A stretch of 64,000 nt of DNA. Source: an uncultured Porphyromonadaceae bacterium (lineage in GTDB: Bacteria; Bacteroidota; Bacteroidia; Bacteroidales; Muribaculaceae). The position numbers and the translations under genes are program-made. The notes under the pieces are model-generated. The model saw only the letters and a list, made by a program, of their open reading frames with translations, was not told the origin of the DNA and ran no database searches. The stretch lies in contig CALKRW010000062.1 of NCBI GenBank assembly GCA_937989585.1, forward strand, positions 45,551 to 109,550, written 5' to 3'. Within the stretch, counting starts at the first letter, position 1. Each line of letters opens with the position of its first letter. Of this stretch, positions 61,888 to 64,000 are shown piece by piece.

Positions 61888-63687
61888 TTAGGAACGGTTG
61901 TCGCGCTTGCGGTCGAGGTGGTCGAGGATAATCTTGCGCAGACGGATATGATGCGGGGTGACCTCGACGTACTCGTCTTCCTTGATGTATTCGAGGGCCT
62001 CCTCGAGGCTGAAGACTACGGGAGGAACGATGCGGGCCTTGTCATCGGCTCCGGATGCGCGCATGTTTGTGAGTTTCTTCGACTTGGTGACGTTCACGAC
62101 AATGTCGTTCTCCTTGGCGTTCTCGCCGACAACCTGTCCGGCGTAGACTTCCTCCTGTGGGAAGATGAAGAATTTGCCTCGGTCCTGAAGTTTGTCGATG
62201 GCGTAGGCATATGCTGTGCCGGGTTCGAGAGCGATGAGTGAACCGTTGGTTCGACGCTCGATATCTCCCTTCCAGGGCTGGTATTCGTGGAAGCGGTGGG
62301 CCATGATGGCCTCGCCGGCGGATGCTGTCAGGATGTTGTTGCGCAGACCGATGATGCCTCGCGATGGAATGATGAATTCCATGTGTGTACGGCCGTTCTG
62401 CGAGTCCATGGTCATGAGTTCGCCTTTGCGGCGGGTAACCATGTCGATGATTTTCGATGCGTATTCGTCGGTGACGTTGATTGTGAGCATCTCGACAGGC
62501 TCGCATTTCTGTCCGTCGATTTCCTTGATGATAACCTGAGGCTGCCCTACCTGTAGTTCGTAGCCTTCGCGGCGCATGGTTTCGATGAGTACCGACAGAT
62601 GGAGCACACCGCGGCCATAGACTGTCCAGACGTCTTCGTGGTCGGCCTTGGTGACTCGGAGCGCAAGGTTGCGGTCAAGTTCGCGGGTAAGGCGGTCGCC
62701 GATGTGGCGGGAGGTTACATATTTGCCGTCGCGGCCAAAGAAGGGCGAGTCGTTGATGGTGAAAGTCATCGACATTGTAGGCTCGTCGATTGCTATGCGG
62801 GGGAGTGCCTCGGGATTGTTTACATCGGCAACGGTGTCACCGATCTCAAAGCCTTCGATACCTACGAGCGCGCAGATGTCGCCTGACGATACTTCCTGCA
62901 CTTTTTTGCGGCCCATGCCTTCGAAGGTGTGCAGTTCCTTGATGCGTTGCTTGACGATTGAGCCGTCTTTCTTCATGAGGGCGATGTCCATGCCTTCGCG
63001 CAGTGTTCCGCGGTGTACGCGGCCAATGGCGATACGGCCGACATAACTCGAGTAGTCGAGCGAGGTTATGAGCATCTGTGCGTCGCCCTCCAGGGTCTTG
63101 GGGGCGGGAATATGCTTGATGATGGCATCAAGCAGGGGCAGGATGTTGTCTGTCGGTTTTGTCCAGTCGTCGGACATCCAGCCTTCCTTCGCAGAGCCAT
63201 AGATTGTGGGGAAGTCAAGTTGCTCCTCGCTCGCGTCGAGCGAGAACATCAGGTCGAAGACCATTTCCTGAACCTCGGAGGGACGGCAGTTGGGTTTGTC
63301 AACCTTGTTGATCACCACGATAGGTTTCAGGCCGATCTGTATGGCTTTCTGAAGGACGAAACGTGTCTGGGGCATCGGGCCTTCGAAGGCGTCAACCAGC
63401 AGGAGGCAGCCGTCAGCCATGTTGAGCACGCGCTCCACCTCACCGCCGAAGTCGGCGTGTCCCGGAGTGTCTATGATGTTGATTTTTGTGCCTTTATAGT
63501 TGATGGAGACGTTCTTGGAAAGGATTGTTATACCTCGCTCGCGTTCGAGATCATTGTTGTCAAGAATAAGTTCACCTGCATTCTGGTTATCTCTGAAAAG
63601 GTGTCCGGCCATCAGCATCTTGTCGACGACAGTAGTTTTGCCGTGGTCGACGTGGGCTATGATGGCAATGTTGCGAATGTCTTGCAT
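61888..63687 (-). CDS. typA: Ribosome-associated GTPase TypA/BipA
   Basis: This 599-aa translational GTPase starts at the ATG read from 63687 (MQDIRNIAIIAHVDHGKTT); upstream in-frame codons are unrelated. G1 is AHVDHGKTT, G2 region ERERGITILSKN, G3 DTPGHADFGG, and G4 NKVDKPNC, with EF-G-like domains III-V and the BipA-specific C-terminal domain (LNAGREVTPHHIRLRK-like: EVTPHHIRLRKIIL). A -7-like TAACTTTGC (63749-63757, minus) lies ~65 nt upstream. It seems to head the leftward operon. Confidence 0.95.
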   Translation of the reverse strand: MQDIRNIAIIAHVDHGKTTVVDKMLMAGHLFRDNQNAGELILDNNDLERERGITILSKNVSINYKGTKINIIDTPGHADFGGEVERVLNMADGCLLLVDAFEGPMPQTRFVLQKAIQIGLKPIVVINKVDKPNCRPSEVQEMVFDLMFSLDASEEQLDFPTIYGSAKEGWMSDDWTKPTDNILPLLDAIIKHIPAPKTLEGDAQMLITSLDYSSYVGRIAIGRVHRGTLREGMDIALMKKDGSIVKQRIKELHTFEGMGRKKVQEVSSGDICALVGIEGFEIGDTVADVNNPEALPRIAIDEPTMSMTFTINDSPFFGRDGKYVTSRHIGDRLTRELDRNLALRVTKADHEDVWTVYGRGVLHLSVLIETMRREGYELQVGQPQVIIKEIDGQKCEPVEMLTINVTDEYASKIIDMVTRRKGELMTMDSQNGRTHMEFIIPSRGIIGLRNNILTASAGEAIMAHRFHEYQPWKGDIERRTNGSLIALEPGTAYAYAIDKLQDRGKFFIFPQEEVYAGQVVGENAKENDIVVNVTKSKKLTNMRASGADDKARIVPPVVFSLEEALEYIKEDEYVEVTPHHIRLRKIILDHLDRKRDNRS

Positions 63688-63844
63688 AAAACTGGTAATC
63701 TGTGTATTGTACGCTTTATCTGTGATATTCTTATGTCGTTTCCAAAATGCAAAGTTACGCTTTTTTCGCCACATAACCGCATCCCCGCCCCCCTTTTTCC
63801 AATTATCCCCAAAAACTACCCCTCTAATAGAAATGCAACACTCC

Positions 63845-64000
63845 TCAAAAGGTGTCGATTGCATCCCATACCACCAACTTGGCCGACACATATCCTTCCT
63901 TATCGCTGACCTTTATCTTGTACCATCCGTGTTTCTTTCCCAGACTGGAAAAACCGGAGCAGACTGGGACAGTGCGCCGGAGCAGACTGGGACACTTTTG
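63845..64000 (-). CDS. C-terminal part of an SH3-domain protein, cut by the window edge
   Basis: The minus strand is open from the window edge to a TGA at 63845-63847, giving 51 visible residues. GKKHGWYKIKVSDKEGYVSAKLV is the C-terminal half of a bacterial SH3b-like domain, which often binds cell wall. The residues before LGKKHG (KCPSLLRRTVPVCSGFS) come from a 23-nt tandem repeat that shifts frame at each unit, so they may be non-native. The gene's 5' end is outside the window, or interrupted. Confidence 0.55.
   Translation of the reverse strand, partial: QKCPSLLRRTVPVCSGFSSLGKKHGWYKIKVSDKEGYVSAKLVVWDAIDTF
63954..63994. repeat. 23-nt tandem repeat, possible IS end
   Basis: CCGGAGCAGACTGGGACA occurs at 63954-63971 and 63977-63994, period 23 nt, with a related CAGACTGG at 63941-63948. 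Multiple short repeats with a CA/TG border are known at the ends of some insertion sequences (IS21-like). The element itself would lie beyond the window. Confidence 0.45.

Noticed and set aside
63013..63909. 298-aa plus-strand open frame
   Set aside because: Antisense to typA; the GTPase motifs on the other strand are unambiguous.
1..64000. tRNA, rRNA or CRISPR arrays
   Set aside because: I looked through the intergenic regions and found no cloverleaf, rRNA-like sequence or spaced-repeat array. Short repeats at the right edge are only two units.

Overview
The window comes from a gut-type member of the Bacteroidales, probably the Muribaculaceae or a close relative; the family is an inference from gene content. 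Supporting signs are Bacteroidetes-type promoters (TTTG, 19-20 nt, TAnnTTTG) at five places, weak or absent Shine-Dalgarno sequences, many signal-peptidase-II lipoproteins, a GH97 glucosidase, the type IX secretion protein PorQ, and the two-component pair RprX/RprY. No rRNA, tRNA or CRISPR array was seen.

Layout. (1) 35-1387 (-): secreted esterase. (2) 1563-20757 (+): a 19-kb exopolysaccharide/capsule locus. It holds a Wza-like export lipoprotein, a Wzc-like tyrosine autokinase, flippase, polymerase, acyltransferase and two glycosyltransferases. Next come a CapK/PaaK-like adenylate-forming enzyme translationally coupled to a complete-looking arginase, a fused dehydrogenase with an alpha/alpha-toroid protein, a wecC-wecG-wecB set for ManNAcA, and a membrane GT2. 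Internal promoters at 9278, 12705 and 16274 divide it into sub-operons. (3) 21276-23937: a radical SAM gene divergent from a small redox operon (HxlR regulator, DJ-1/PfpI, tautomerase remnant, flavodoxin-like reductase). (4) 24358-29113 (+): topoisomerase IV subunit A, a DUF3316-like protein and an S41 peptidase. (5) 29223-32297 (-): a 21-residue LRR protein, a TSCPD protein, a lipoprotein and PlsC. (6) 32592-33436 (+): an OM beta-barrel protein and a 58-aa ORF.

(7) 33552-43110 (-): GH97, GT2, an LpxL-like acyltransferase, MtaB, an MBOAT/SGNH pair, a Rieske-like lipoprotein, an SRPBCC protein and PyrE. (8) 43397-46734: NhaA (+), a lipoprotein (-) and a GNAT (+). (9) 46731-50656 (-): ClC channel, a polyprenyl-phosphate sugar-1-phosphate transferase and a Sua5/YrdC protein. 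The transferase is the only candidate initiating enzyme for polysaccharide synthesis and lies 28 kb from the main locus. (10) 51077-54264 (+): a Spy/CpxP-like Cys-rich periplasmic protein, RprX and RprY. (11) 54350-56749 (-): RfbA, RfbB and a 74-aa ORF. (12) 57133-63687 (-): a housekeeping run bipA-folP-cdaA-porQ-cmk-ispH-lipoprotein. (13) Right edge: the C-terminus of an SH3-domain gene that runs into a 23-nt tandem repeat.

The genes suggest a cell that builds a ManNAcA-containing surface polysaccharide: priming by the 48.6-kb transferase, assembly by the locus transferases, flipping, polymerisation, and export by Wza/Wzc. RfbA/RfbB could add a dTDP-deoxysugar. The most unusual points are the CapK-arginase pair inside the polysaccharide locus, two inverted copies of a 23-bp box placed identically ahead of a TATnTTTGCAGCG element, the cysteine-ladder LRR protein and the altered Rieske motif.
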